Made by a program: the position numbers and the translations under genes. Positions 24,916-34,024 of a DNA stretch of 64,000 nucleotides are shown here, in pieces. The notes below the pieces were generated by a model that made no database searches, had not been told where the DNA came from, and saw only the letters and a program-made list of their open reading frames with translations. Source of the stretch: Anaerolineales bacterium (lineage in GTDB: Bacteria > Chloroflexota > Anaerolineae > Anaerolineales > UBA4823); contig JAFGQI010000171.1 of NCBI GenBank assembly GCA_016935755.1, positions 1-64,000 on the forward strand, in the 5' to 3' direction. How positions within the stretch are numbered: the stretch's first letter is position 1; each line of letters begins with the position of its first letter.

Positions 24916-27270
24916 ATGAATAAACCAACTGCCCTGATAACTCGCTGGTGGGATTTTCCTGCCGCGCTGATCTTAGTCACCGCGCTGCTCACTTCTGCTT
25001 CCCGGCTGGTATCTACCAACTGGACCACCAACCTGGGCATCGTACAGACATTGGTCACCTTTGGCTTCATTGCCGGGCTGGCCCTGGGGAAGAGCCGTTT
25101 CTCGGCGCGGATTGCATTCGCGCTCGCCACGGCATATGGAGCAGCCGCCGTGCCCTGGCAGTTGGGCATAACCATTCGCGAGAACCTGCCCTGGCTAGAA
25201 CGCATGATGGCGCTAATTAACCGCCTGGGGGTGATTATCAGCCAATTACTTGCCAGGGATACAGTGGTAGACTCCTTGCTGTTCCTGGTATTGATGTCCA
25301 TCCTGTTTTGGGTGTTGGGCGTTCAGGCTGGTTATACCCTGGTTCGTCACGGCAGCGCCTGGGGGGCCGCGTTGCCAGCCGGTATAGCCATGTTCGTGAT
25401 CCACCTCTTTGATCCCTACGTCAGCCGGCGCGTCTGGTACCTGGCGATCTACCTTTTCTTCATGCTCATCCTGGTAGCGCGCATGGAATATCTCCACCGG
25501 CAGAACAGCTGGCAAAAAAGCAAGACCGCTCTGCCGCCGCATCTGGGGCTGGATTTCATTCGGGTCACCATCATTGCCACCACCTTGATTGTGCTTCTAT
25601 CCTGGTCTGTCCCGGCGCTGGCAAATTCCATGCCAGCTGTGGCGCGCGCCTGGCAGCCTGTCCGCCGCGCCTGGAACGAAATGCGCGACCGCTTCGAAAA
25701 TGCTTTCGCTTCTCTCAACCCTTCCGTGGGCATCGTGAGCGAATATTACGGCGCAAATGCCATCCTGGGGCGCGGCAATCCCCTGACCGACGCCATGGCG
25801 TTTACTGTAAATGTACCGGCGAACCTGCCTTCTAATGTCCGCCTGTACTGGCGCGCTCGCACCTACGATGTTTACAATGAGGGACAGTGGCTGAGCACCA
25901 TCACCCGTTCCTATCCTTTCAACCCGCAGGAAGATGATCTGGCCGTCCCACAAGATGCGGGGCGCTGGTCGGGCTCTTTCGATATCATTGGGTACACTCA
26001 TCTTGCTACCCTTTTTTCACCCGCGCAACCTCTGTGGGTCAGCCGCCCTGCCAATGTAGAATACATCACCAACTCGGATGGCACGATTGATTTATCCAGC
26101 ATCCACGCCAGACCGTCTTTGGACCCTGGGGAAATCTATCGAGCCCAGGCGTCGATCAGCAACGCCACAGTTTTACAGCTAAAATCTGCCGGGATCGAAT
26201 ATCCCGACTGGATCACGGCGCGCTATCTCAAACTGCCCGGAACGATCACTGCGCGCACTTATCAGCTGGCGGAGCAAATTACCGCCGGGTTAGAGAACCC
26301 CTACGAAAAGACGGTCGCTATCACCGAGTATCTGCGTAAGAACATTACCTATATCACCACACTCGACCGAAACCCGCCCTCCAATCAGGAGGTCATCGAC
26401 TGGTTTCTGTTCGACTATCGCCAGGGATTTTGCAACTATTACGCCACGGCTGAGGTGGTTTTACTGCGCGCAGTGGGCATTCCAGCCCGGTGGGCGGTGG
26501 GCTACGCTGAGGGAGAGAAAACAGAGTCGGGTTCATACGCAGTGAGACAGCGCGATGCCCATGCCTGGCCTGAAGTCTATTTTCCGGGTTATGGTTGGGT
26601 AGAATTCGAACCGACTGTCTCTCAACCCAATATCGTCCGGCTTTCTGGCGAGACAAATCCCTCGGATGACCCCGACCGCCCCAGCAGCGATATCCAGGAC
26701 CTGATTGATGACGAGACACGACAGGAGCTGCTGCGCGAGCGCGAAAGGATGAACCTCCCAGCACAGGAGCAAAAAAATCCGATGGTCGTGGTATACTGGA
26801 TTATTGCTGTGGCAATCGGGAGTGGTCTGCTTTTCTTGGCCTGGCGCTACCTGCCGCGGGTGAACTGGAAGCCTGTTCCAGTTGTTTTGGAACGCATCTT
26901 GCTGCGCATGGGCTTTCAGCCTCCGCAAAGATTGAAGCTTTGGGCGCGTCGAGCTGAACTGCCTGCTCTGGTGAAAGCTTACCTGGAAATCAACCACGCG
27001 CTTAGTCGCCTGGGGCAGAAACCGGCTGAAACAGATACCCCGGCAGAAAGAGCCAGCAACCTTGGGCAGGTGCTGCCTCCCGCATACAGCCCAGCGCAAA
27101 ATCTAGTCAGTGAATACCAGATCGAGGTGTTTGGTCGACGCCCCGCCAACCTGACAGCCGCACAGCTGGCCTCCCACGAAATCAGGCGCCTTTCCATAAA
27201 AGCCTGGATGGAGCGCCTGCTTGCCCGGCTGCAGCGTCCTAAACGGGACGAAGACCAACCCCGGCAATGA
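24916..27270 (+). CDS. TgpA-like membrane protein with transglutaminase core
   Basis: 784 residues. The N-terminal 240 residues contain about six to seven hydrophobic segments, followed by an external region and then a transglutaminase-like core. The catalytic Cys is in RQGFCNYYATAE (about residue 505), and the His is in RDAHAWPEVYFPGYGWVEFE (about 550), where the usual Asp position reads Glu. A further helix (about 620-645) and a cytoplasmic DUF4129-like tail end the protein. The domain order matches the DUF3488/TgpA family of membrane cysteine proteases or transglutaminases, whose substrates are largely unknown. It likely forms an operon with the cyclase 14 bases downstream. Confidence 0.85.
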   Translation: MNKPTALITRWWDFPAALILVTALLTSASRLVSTNWTTNLGIVQTLVTFGFIAGLALGKSRFSARIAFALATAYGAAAVPWQLGITIRENLPWLERMMALINRLGVIISQLLARDTVVDSLLFLVLMSILFWVLGVQAGYTLVRHGSAWGAALPAGIAMFVIHLFDPYVSRRVWYLAIYLFFMLILVARMEYLHRQNSWQKSKTALPPHLGLDFIRVTIIATTLIVLLSWSVPALANSMPAVARAWQPVRRAWNEMRDRFENAFASLNPSVGIVSEYYGANAILGRGNPLTDAMAFTVNVPANLPSNVRLYWRARTYDVYNEGQWLSTITRSYPFNPQEDDLAVPQDAGRWSGSFDIIGYTHLATLFSPAQPLWVSRPANVEYITNSDGTIDLSSIHARPSLDPGEIYRAQASISNATVLQLKSAGIEYPDWITARYLKLPGTITARTYQLAEQITAGLENPYEKTVAITEYLRKNITYITTLDRNPPSNQEVIDWFLFDYRQGFCNYYATAEVVLLRAVGIPARWAVGYAEGEKTESGSYAVRQRDAHAWPEVYFPGYGWVEFEPTVSQPNIVRLSGETNPSDDPDRPSSDIQDLIDDETRQELLRERERMNLPAQEQKNPMVVVYWIIAVAIGSGLLFLAWRYLPRVNWKPVPVVLERILLRMGFQPPQRLKLWARRAELPALVKAYLEINHALSRLGQKPAETDTPAERASNLGQVLPPAYSPAQNLVSEYQIEVFGRRPANLTAAQLASHEIRRLSIKAWMERLLARLQRPKRDEDQPRQ

Positions 27271-27284
27271 GGTAGCTATTCCAC

Positions 27285-28862
27285 ATGCCCCCCATCACGC
27301 GCACCGATAACCTGATCGCCTTGACGGATGTCATTCAGGCGATTAATTCATCCCTGGAACTGGACGATGTGTTGCGCATCGTTATGGACACGATCATCCG
27401 GCTGACCAAGGCCGAGCGCGGTTTCCTGATGCTGCGCAATGAAAAGGGTGAGTTTATCACCTATATCGCCCGCAACTGGGAGCAAGAGTCGATCGACTCC
27501 TCAGAACTGACCGTCAGCCGCACGGTGATCAACCGGGTGGTGAGCGATGGACAGCCGATCCTGACCACCAACGCCCAGGAAGACCCGCGTTTTGGCGGCC
27601 AGGAAAGCATCATCATCTATAATCTGCGCTCGATTTTATGCGTTCCCTTGCAGGTAAAAGGCGAACTGACCGGCGTGATTTATGCCGATAACCGTATTCA
27701 TGCCGGGATCTTCACGGAGGCCGAGAAGGAGCTGCTGGTCACCTTTGCCAACCATGCGGCAGTCGCCCTGGAAAATGCGCGCCTGTTTCAATCGGTGCGG
27801 CGCACATTGGCCGAAGTGACTGAACTCAAGAACCTGATGGACAATGTATTTGCCTCCATCGTCAGCGGCGTGATCACCACAGATATCGAGCATAAGATCT
27901 CGCTCTGCAACCGGGCTGCGCATGCCATCCTGGGACAGACCAATCAGGACCTGGTCGGACACACCCTGGAGGATATCCTGATCCCCGCCATCGGCTCCAA
28001 AATTACCGAAGATATCTTTAGAGAGATCGAAACGGTGCAGCAAACCGACCGGCATGTGGTGGGCAAGGAATATAATTTGTCTCTGTCTTCGCGTGGGCAG
28101 GTTTCACTGAGCCTGAATCTTTCCCCCCTGAAAGATGCCAGCGAGACCACCCAGGGGGTAGCCATCGTGGTGGATGATCTGACCGATAAAAAGCGTCTGG
28201 AAGCCCAACGCCGCCTGTTCGAACGCATGGTTTCCCCGGCAGTCATCAGCCAGCTCGATCCAGACAAACTGCAGCTGGGCGGTAAACGCACCGCGATTAC
28301 GGTCCTTTTTGCCGATATCCGCGGCTACACCAGCTTCAGCGAGACTGTCAATCCAGAAGAATTGGTTTCCATTCTCAGCCAATATCTGGCCGCCGCAGCT
28401 GAGGCTGTTCTGGCGCAGGAAGGGACGGTCGATAAATTCCTGGGGGATGCGGTGATGGCCTGGTTCAATGCCCCGATTCCGCAACCAGACCACACCCTGC
28501 GCGCCGTCCGGGCAGCCCTGGGCCTGCGGGCGGCAGTGCAACGTTTGCAGCACAGGCTGCCCACCGAATATCACCTCTCGTTTGGCGCCGGCATTCACTT
28601 CGGCGAAGCTGTATTGGGCCTGATCGGCACCGAAAAGCGCCTGGACTATACCGCCATCGGGGATAGCGTCAATACCGCCAAGCGCATCCAGGAAAACTCC
28701 TTAGGAAACCAGATCCTGATCAGTGAAGCTGCCTTTGGCTTCGTGGCCGATAAAATCGAGGTGCGCCCGGTTGAGCCTATTCAGGCGAAAGGCAAGCGCG
28801 AACCAATCCCGGTCTATGAGATCATCGGCCTCAAAAAGGAATTCCAGGCTGCCTCAGACTAA
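27285..28862 (+). CDS. Class III adenylate cyclase with GAF and PAS sensor domains
   Basis: 525 residues, soluble. A GAF domain covers about residues 25-170, a PAS domain about 180-305, and the class III cyclase domain 335-515. Metal-binding Asp344 is in FADIRGYTSF and Asp388 in DKFLGDAVMAWF. Lys384 and Thr456 (DYTAIGD) are at the purine-specifying positions, which points to ATP, not GTP. Asn463 and Arg467 (SVNTAKR) stabilise the transition state. It should make cAMP in response to a small ligand or a redox signal. It may be co-transcribed with the upstream transglutaminase-like gene. It overlaps the convergent dcyD-like gene by nine bases. Confidence 0.92.
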   Translation: MPPITRTDNLIALTDVIQAINSSLELDDVLRIVMDTIIRLTKAERGFLMLRNEKGEFITYIARNWEQESIDSSELTVSRTVINRVVSDGQPILTTNAQEDPRFGGQESIIIYNLRSILCVPLQVKGELTGVIYADNRIHAGIFTEAEKELLVTFANHAAVALENARLFQSVRRTLAEVTELKNLMDNVFASIVSGVITTDIEHKISLCNRAAHAILGQTNQDLVGHTLEDILIPAIGSKITEDIFREIETVQQTDRHVVGKEYNLSLSSRGQVSLSLNLSPLKDASETTQGVAIVVDDLTDKKRLEAQRRLFERMVSPAVISQLDPDKLQLGGKRTAITVLFADIRGYTSFSETVNPEELVSILSQYLAAAAEAVLAQEGTVDKFLGDAVMAWFNAPIPQPDHTLRAVRAALGLRAAVQRLQHRLPTEYHLSFGAGIHFGEAVLGLIGTEKRLDYTAIGDSVNTAKRIQENSLGNQILISEAAFGFVADKIEVRPVEPIQAKGKREPIPVYEIIGLKKEFQAASD

Positions 28863-29834
28863 CTCCTGGTAGCGATCGGCGAATAATGCCGGCGCGCCTC
28901 CAGTGTGCCAGAAAAGCACCGCCTGATCAGGCTCAAAGAATCCATTGCGAATCAGGTCAATCAAACCCGCGGCCGCCCGCCCGGTGTAGACCGGATCCAA
29001 GAGCAGACCCTCCTGACTGGCAAATAAATAAATCGCTTCCTTTTCTTTTTCTCCCATAACGCCATAACCGCCGCCCAGGTAATCCGCATTCACCAGGATA
29101 TCCGCCGGCGCGAACTCCATCCGCTCGCCCAGCAGATCAGCCGTTTTTGAAGCCAGATTCGCCACACGCTCCTGCAGCACACTCGCCTCTTCGTCCACGC
29201 TGATTCCCAACACCTGACCCGGATAGCTGAACAGGCGCTTGCCCAGCGCCAGCCCAGCCTGCGTTCCTCCAGAAGAAGATGGAAAGACGATCCAGTCAAT
29301 GGGAACCTGCTGTTCAATAAACTCCTGCATGGCATAGGCATACGCAGCCGCTCCAGTTGGATTGGACCCGCCATAGGGGATCAGGTAAGGCCGCCTGCCC
29401 GCCTCCCAGGCCTGCTGAAAGGTATCTTTAAGCGCCTGCTCGCGGTTCTGCCGCTCAGCCCAGACGATCTCAGCCCCAAGGAGCTGATCCAATAAAAGAT
29501 TGCCCGTCGAAACCTCGGGGGCCTGGGCTGGCTTGTCCTGGGGCGCGGTCAATAACAGGATGCACTCAAAACCATAACGGGCGGCAGCCGCGGCGGTCTG
29601 GCGGCAGTGATTGGACTGGATGGCCCCGGCTGTGATCAAGGTCCTGGCGCCGTTAGCCTGCGCCTCGGCCAGAAGAAACTCCAACTTGCGGGTTTTGTTG
29701 CCGCCCATCGCCAATCCGGTCTGGTCATCGCGCTTGACAAACAGGCGCGGCCCACCCAGCGCGGCTGAAAGACGGGGCAGCGCCTCAACCTGAGTCGGCA
29801 ATAGGGCAAAACGAAGACGGGGGATAGTTTTCAC
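28854..29834 (-). CDS. PLP-dependent D-cysteine desulfhydrase / ACC deaminase family enzyme
   Basis: 326 residues from GTG 29834, preceded by AAGGAG. The PLP lysine is Lys47 in AMGGNKTRKLEFL. Also conserved are TAGAIQSNHCRQTAAAAA and the phosphate-binding PYGGSNPTGAAAYA. The family splits D-cysteine to pyruvate, sulfide and ammonia, or opens 1-aminocyclopropane-1-carboxylate; other D-amino acids are possible substrates. Its place after the FemAB and cell-wall genes might hint at D-amino acid handling, but this is speculation. The gap to the upstream gene is 63 bases. Confidence 0.85.
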   Translation of the reverse strand: MKTIPRLRFALLPTQVEALPRLSAALGGPRLFVKRDDQTGLAMGGNKTRKLEFLLAEAQANGARTLITAGAIQSNHCRQTAAAAARYGFECILLLTAPQDKPAQAPEVSTGNLLLDQLLGAEIVWAERQNREQALKDTFQQAWEAGRRPYLIPYGGSNPTGAAAYAYAMQEFIEQQVPIDWIVFPSSSGGTQAGLALGKRLFSYPGQVLGISVDEEASVLQERVANLASKTADLLGERMEFAPADILVNADYLGGGYGVMGEKEKEAIYLFASQEGLLLDPVYTGRAAAGLIDLIRNGFFEPDQAVLFWHTGGAPALFADRYQELV

Positions 29835-29897
29835 AATTCACTCCTTTTCGATGGCTGTCAAACTGCCACACAGTGTATTAATTGCGTGGCAGCGAAT

Positions 29898-31001
29898 TCA
29901 ACTTACTTCCTGTCGGGTGCGCTGTTTTCCTCGCCTGCGCATGAAATCCAGCAAGCGCGGCAGCGTGCGCGTGTACAGGCGGTAAAACAGCGGCTGCACC
30001 GGCAGATCCCAGGCGCCCAGATGGCGCGCCACCTGCCCGCCCAGACCCTCTTTGAACCGGAATACGCCCCACAGCGGGTCGCTTTCATCGAACACATCCG
30101 GCGCGCCCCAAAGATCATAGACCTCACATCCAGCCGCCCTGGCGCGCTGGATGGCCTGCCACTGCAAGAGATAATTGGGCATTTTCTCCCGATGAGTCTC
30201 TCGGGACATGCCATAGAGGTACCAGGCTTTTCTGGCGAAGCGAAAGACGAACAGCCCCGCCACGGCCTGCCCCTGCACCTCCGCGATCAGGGCCTCCGCC
30301 ATGCCAGCCTGGATAAAGGCAGACCACACTCTCAGATAATAAGCCTGATCGCGGATTACAAAATCGTCGCGCACCGCGGTTTCAGCATACATCTGATACA
30401 GCGCCTCCAGTTCGGAAAGCTGCGCAGAACGCACCCTGACCCCTTTGCGCTCAGCCAGGCGGATGTTGTAGCGCGCTTTCTGCTTCATCCTGGCTAAGAG
30501 TTCGTCCGGTTCCGGGCGCAGGTCGATCAGCACGGTGTTGCGGAACTGCACCTGCTCATCCGAGAAACGCCAGCCGCCAGCCTGCAGATCTGCCGCCAGG
30601 CTGTGTCCGGCGGGGTTTTCCTGAGCGCCCTCCTGCCCTGGGATGCCTGTGCCCAGCTGCACATCCGGATCGATCTTGACAAAAATCGCCCCTTGCCGGC
30701 GAGCCAGGGCAGATACATCTTTCAGCACGCGGCGGCGCAGCTCCAGATTCTCCCAATCGCACAGCGGCCCCTTGGGGATATACATGACCCGCAGGCGAGC
30801 AGCGAAACCCCGCAGCGGTATTGAACGCTGCAAGATCATGGCAGCCGCAGATGGCTTGCCGGAATCATCATACCAGATGCGCGGCAGCGGCTGCCAGCCA
30901 AGATATGTCTTGGTCTGCGCCCACTCCCAGGTTTGCAGCACGTGCGCTCCAGGCAGCGCAGCAATGTTGGAATTCCAGGATTGGGCGTCAAACTTGCTCA
31001 T
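29898..31001 (-). CDS. FemAB/FemX-type peptidoglycan aminoacyltransferase, copy 2
   Basis: 367 residues from ATG 31001, one base after the stop of the paralogue upstream. The frame is open further (to 31331) but there it overlaps the paralogue. The family uses aminoacyl-tRNA to add amino acids to the stem peptide of lipid II, and folds as two GNAT domains. Recognisable parts are LQTWEWAQTKTYLGW near the start, YIPKGPL, RMKQKARYNIRLAERKGV and the C-terminal YDLWGAPD and FKEGLGGQV. A coiled-coil arm for tRNA, as in FemA, is not evident, so it is closer to FemX or the 'methicillin resistance' group. The amino acid cannot be told. Confidence 0.85.
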   Translation of the reverse strand: MSKFDAQSWNSNIAALPGAHVLQTWEWAQTKTYLGWQPLPRIWYDDSGKPSAAAMILQRSIPLRGFAARLRVMYIPKGPLCDWENLELRRRVLKDVSALARRQGAIFVKIDPDVQLGTGIPGQEGAQENPAGHSLAADLQAGGWRFSDEQVQFRNTVLIDLRPEPDELLARMKQKARYNIRLAERKGVRVRSAQLSELEALYQMYAETAVRDDFVIRDQAYYLRVWSAFIQAGMAEALIAEVQGQAVAGLFVFRFARKAWYLYGMSRETHREKMPNYLLQWQAIQRARAAGCEVYDLWGAPDVFDESDPLWGVFRFKEGLGGQVARHLGAWDLPVQPLFYRLYTRTLPRLLDFMRRRGKQRTRQEVS

Positions 31002-31002
31002 C

Positions 31003-32058
31003 CTAAAGCTCCCGTCCCCGTCTTGCAGCCCACTTACAGTAGAGATTGTACAAAAATGGTTGATATACCCGATCCCAGGGGCCTGCGGATCGCAGCAGCT
31101 GCCCGCCAAAACCGCGTTTGAAACGATATACCCCCCACAAACCGGCGGAAAGGCGGGTGAAATTGCTCTCCAGAGTAGCCTCATCGAAATCTGGGACACC
31201 CCATAGATCATAGGAGAGACAGCCGCTTTGCCGCGCCCAGCGCATGGCCTCCCACTGTAAAAGGTAGGTGGGCATGCGGTCGCGGTGTTCGTTGGCCGAG
31301 GCGCCATAAAAATACCAGGCGCGGGAACCACGCCGGAAAACCATCAGCGCCGCCAGAGGCTCGCCTTCATAGGCCGCTACCAGGAGCTCACAGCCTCCGG
31401 TGGGATGGAAAAGCTCATAGGCTTTGCGATAGTATGCAAGGCTGTGAAAGCCAAAAGCATCCCGTTCGCCAGTCAGCCGCATCAGCCGGAAAAAAGTATC
31501 GATATCGTCGCTCGGAGAAACCACCACCCCCTTTTTCAATGCCAGGCGGATGTTATAGCGGGTTTTCTGCTTCATGCGCGACAGCACCTGCTCTTCATCC
31601 CCCTGTAAATCCACCACCACCGTCCGCGCTGGTTGGATGCCGTGCTGCCCCCGCAGCAAGCCAAACGGCAGAATCCTGGTCAGATGTTCTCCCTCGGATT
31701 GCCCTTCTTGAGCCATCTCCCAGAGGTCCGGCTCCACTTTTAGGAACACCGCCCTGCGCTGGCGGCACAGTTTATCCAGTTCGGCCCACAGCCTGCGCCA
31801 GCCCTCCCCCTCCAGATGATCGAAGTCGCCTCCCACCGGTCCCTTGGGGATATAAGCCAGGCTGAAGCCAAGGGGTAAGCGGCGAAACAACACCTGCGCC
31901 CCCAGCCGCTGCCTGACTTCAGGAGCCTCAACCGCCAGGCGCAGAACATCCCAACCGAAGGCTGCTTTCAGCTCCCCCCAGGCCGCAGTTTGTAAAAGAT
32001 GCGCTTCTGGATAGCTGTGCAGAAAAACGTCCCATTCGGACGCGTTCAATTCAGGCAT
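31003..32058 (-). CDS. FemAB/FemX-type peptidoglycan aminoacyltransferase, copy 1
   Basis: 351 residues, ATG preceded by GGAGACAT. It is a paralogue of the following gene and shares LQTAAWGELKAAFGW, YIPKGPVGG, RMKQKTRYNIRLALKKGV, YDLWGVPDF and FKRGFGGQL. Two adjacent non-identical copies suggest that two amino acids are added in turn, as FemX, FemA and FemB do in staphylococci, or that two substrates are used. It acts at the inner face of the membrane. It lies 77 bases after the sugar dehydratase gene, in the same direction. Confidence 0.85.
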   Translation of the reverse strand: MPELNASEWDVFLHSYPEAHLLQTAAWGELKAAFGWDVLRLAVEAPEVRQRLGAQVLFRRLPLGFSLAYIPKGPVGGDFDHLEGEGWRRLWAELDKLCRQRRAVFLKVEPDLWEMAQEGQSEGEHLTRILPFGLLRGQHGIQPARTVVVDLQGDEEQVLSRMKQKTRYNIRLALKKGVVVSPSDDIDTFFRLMRLTGERDAFGFHSLAYYRKAYELFHPTGGCELLVAAYEGEPLAALMVFRRGSRAWYFYGASANEHRDRMPTYLLQWEAMRWARQSGCLSYDLWGVPDFDEATLESNFTRLSAGLWGVYRFKRGFGGQLLRSAGPWDRVYQPFLYNLYCKWAARRGREL

Positions 32059-32135
32059 ATGTCTCCATGCGGCTGGCGTTCAACCTCGGCTGCCAGGCGC
32101 AGAAAAAGATCTATTTATCCTCACGGAGCGGCATG

Positions 32136-34022
32136 TTACACGATGGACGTGAGATCTTGAGCAGGCATGCTGTGCATGGCGGCCCCAGGAATGCTTTCTT
32201 CGAGCAGCTGAACGATCGAGGACAGATCGCCCTCGCGGGCGAGATGGATCAATTCTTCGGTTGTGTGCTCTAAAGCCTGACCAGTGAGCAAATCCTCATC
32301 TGCCAGCAGGACGATATCGGGATGGGAGGTCGGCTCGTAATGCGCCCACTTATCCCAAAGTTCTTCACTCAACTTTTCTCCCTGCCGGATGCCAGTGAAG
32401 ACAATTTCGATATCCTTGCCGGGTTCCAGGCCTGACAGGCGGATCAGATCTTCAGCCAGATCTAGAATCCGCACCTGCTCGCCCATGTTCAGGACGAAGA
32501 CCTCGCCTCCCTGGCCCATGGCGGAAGCCTGCAAGACGAGATGCACCGCTTCTGGGATGGTCATAAAATAACGCTTCATATCCGGGTGCGTGATTGTCAC
32601 CGGGCCGCCGCGATCGATCTGCCGTTTGAACAGAGGCACCACGCTGCCGCGGCTGCCGAGCACATTGCCAAAACGTACCACCGAATAATGCTCCCCAGAG
32701 CGGTGGGCTGCATCCAGTACAAGCATTTCTGCCAGCCGCTTGGTGGCTCCGTAAATGCTGGAAGGGCGGATTGACTTATCTGTCGAGATGAGCACCATGC
32801 GTTCAACCGAATAGTTCAGGCAAACCTCGACGATATTGCGCGTACCCAGGACATTGTTCGTGATGGCTTCGTCAATATTCACTTCCATCAAGGGGACGTG
32901 CTTATGCGCGGCGGTATGGATGACGACCTGGGGATGGTGATCCTCAAAGATAACGTTCAGGCGATCCATATCCCGAACATCTGCAATCACCGGGTGGATC
33001 GGCAGCGAAGAAAAATTATCTTCGATCTCGAGCAGGGTTTCAAAGATGCTGTTCTCACCATGACCCAATAAAATCAGTTCCGATGGCCCCCAACGCGCCA
33101 CCTGGCGGCACAGCTCACGCCCAATGGAGCCGCCCGCGCCCGTGACCAGGACGCGTTTCCCGCTCAAGGTCGCTCCGACTATGCGATCGTCGATACGCGC
33201 CGGTTCACGCCGCAGCAGGTCGGTAATTTCCACCTCCCGCAGGCGGTTCACATTGACGATGCCGCCAATCAATTCATAAATGCTTGGCATGGTGCGGAAT
33301 GGAATACCCCGCTGCCGGCACACATCCGTGACCTGGCGGATGACCCGCCCTGGGGCGCTGGGAATGGCAATAATCACTTCGTGGATGCGGCGCAGCGCAG
33401 CCACGCGAGCCAGATCGCTGATCGGTCCGACAACGGGCACACCGTGGATCTGCTGTTTTTGTTTGCTTGGGTCATCATCCAGAAAACAGACTGGCGACAG
33501 GCGCAGCTGGGCATTTTTTTGCATCTCCCGCACCACCAAAGCGCCAGCATCGCCTGCTCCGACGATCGCCACCCGGCGGGCTATAGCGCGGTTTTCAGAT
33601 GCGCCCGAGAGGGCTTCCGACACGATGCGCAAGGAGAACCGCAGTCCCCCAACCAGGACGAGGGAAAGCAGCCAATCGATAGGAAGAGTGCTCCTGGGGT
33701 AATAGGGCAGGACCTGGGCGGCTCGCAAGACCACAATGATCAGTGATACCAGGACGGATGAGGTGGTCACCGCCACAATGATCAGCTTGAGTTCCTGGAT
33801 GCTGGCGTAGACCCACAGACGGCGGTACAAGCCGAAGGCATAGTAAACCAGCGGCTTGATCACCAGGGCAACCCCTAAGAGCCAGTAAGCCTGGGGGAGA
33901 TAGTAAATGAACAGCGGGCCGAGGTCTGTGCGCAGCGCAAAACTGCCCAGCCCGGCGATCAGAATCAGCAGCAGATCCCCTAAGAACACCCAACGGTTAG
34001 GGACCGCAAATCGTGCTTTCAC
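32136..34022 (-). CDS. Membrane-bound nucleotide-sugar dehydratase/epimerase (FlaA1/WbpM/CapD family)
   Basis: 628 residues from GTG 34022, two bases after the stop of the previous gene; the long upstream frame is spurious. The N-terminal 130 residues contain about four membrane helices, followed by a nucleotide-binding domain with GAGDAGALVVREM, then the SDR domain with VTGAGGSIGRELCRQ. The catalytic region is STDKSIRPSSIYGATKR, where the YxxxK Tyr is kept; WbpM-type 4,6-dehydratases with a Met there are the better studied branch. It likely converts a UDP-GlcNAc-type sugar for surface polysaccharide or glycolipid. The preceding phosphoglycosyl transferase is a natural partner. Confidence 0.88.
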   Translation of the reverse strand: MKARFAVPNRWVFLGDLLLILIAGLGSFALRTDLGPLFIYYLPQAYWLLGVALVIKPLVYYAFGLYRRLWVYASIQELKLIIVAVTTSSVLVSLIIVVLRAAQVLPYYPRSTLPIDWLLSLVLVGGLRFSLRIVSEALSGASENRAIARRVAIVGAGDAGALVVREMQKNAQLRLSPVCFLDDDPSKQKQQIHGVPVVGPISDLARVAALRRIHEVIIAIPSAPGRVIRQVTDVCRQRGIPFRTMPSIYELIGGIVNVNRLREVEITDLLRREPARIDDRIVGATLSGKRVLVTGAGGSIGRELCRQVARWGPSELILLGHGENSIFETLLEIEDNFSSLPIHPVIADVRDMDRLNVIFEDHHPQVVIHTAAHKHVPLMEVNIDEAITNNVLGTRNIVEVCLNYSVERMVLISTDKSIRPSSIYGATKRLAEMLVLDAAHRSGEHYSVVRFGNVLGSRGSVVPLFKRQIDRGGPVTITHPDMKRYFMTIPEAVHLVLQASAMGQGGEVFVLNMGEQVRILDLAEDLIRLSGLEPGKDIEIVFTGIRQGEKLSEELWDKWAHYEPTSHPDIVLLADEDLLTGQALEHTTEELIHLAREGDLSSIVQLLEESIPGAAMHSMPAQDLTSIV

Positions 34023-34024
34023 CC

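Noticed and set aside
31002-31331. N-terminal extension of the second FemAB gene
   Set aside because: It overlaps the paralogue upstream and lacks family sequence; ATG 31001 gives the normal start.
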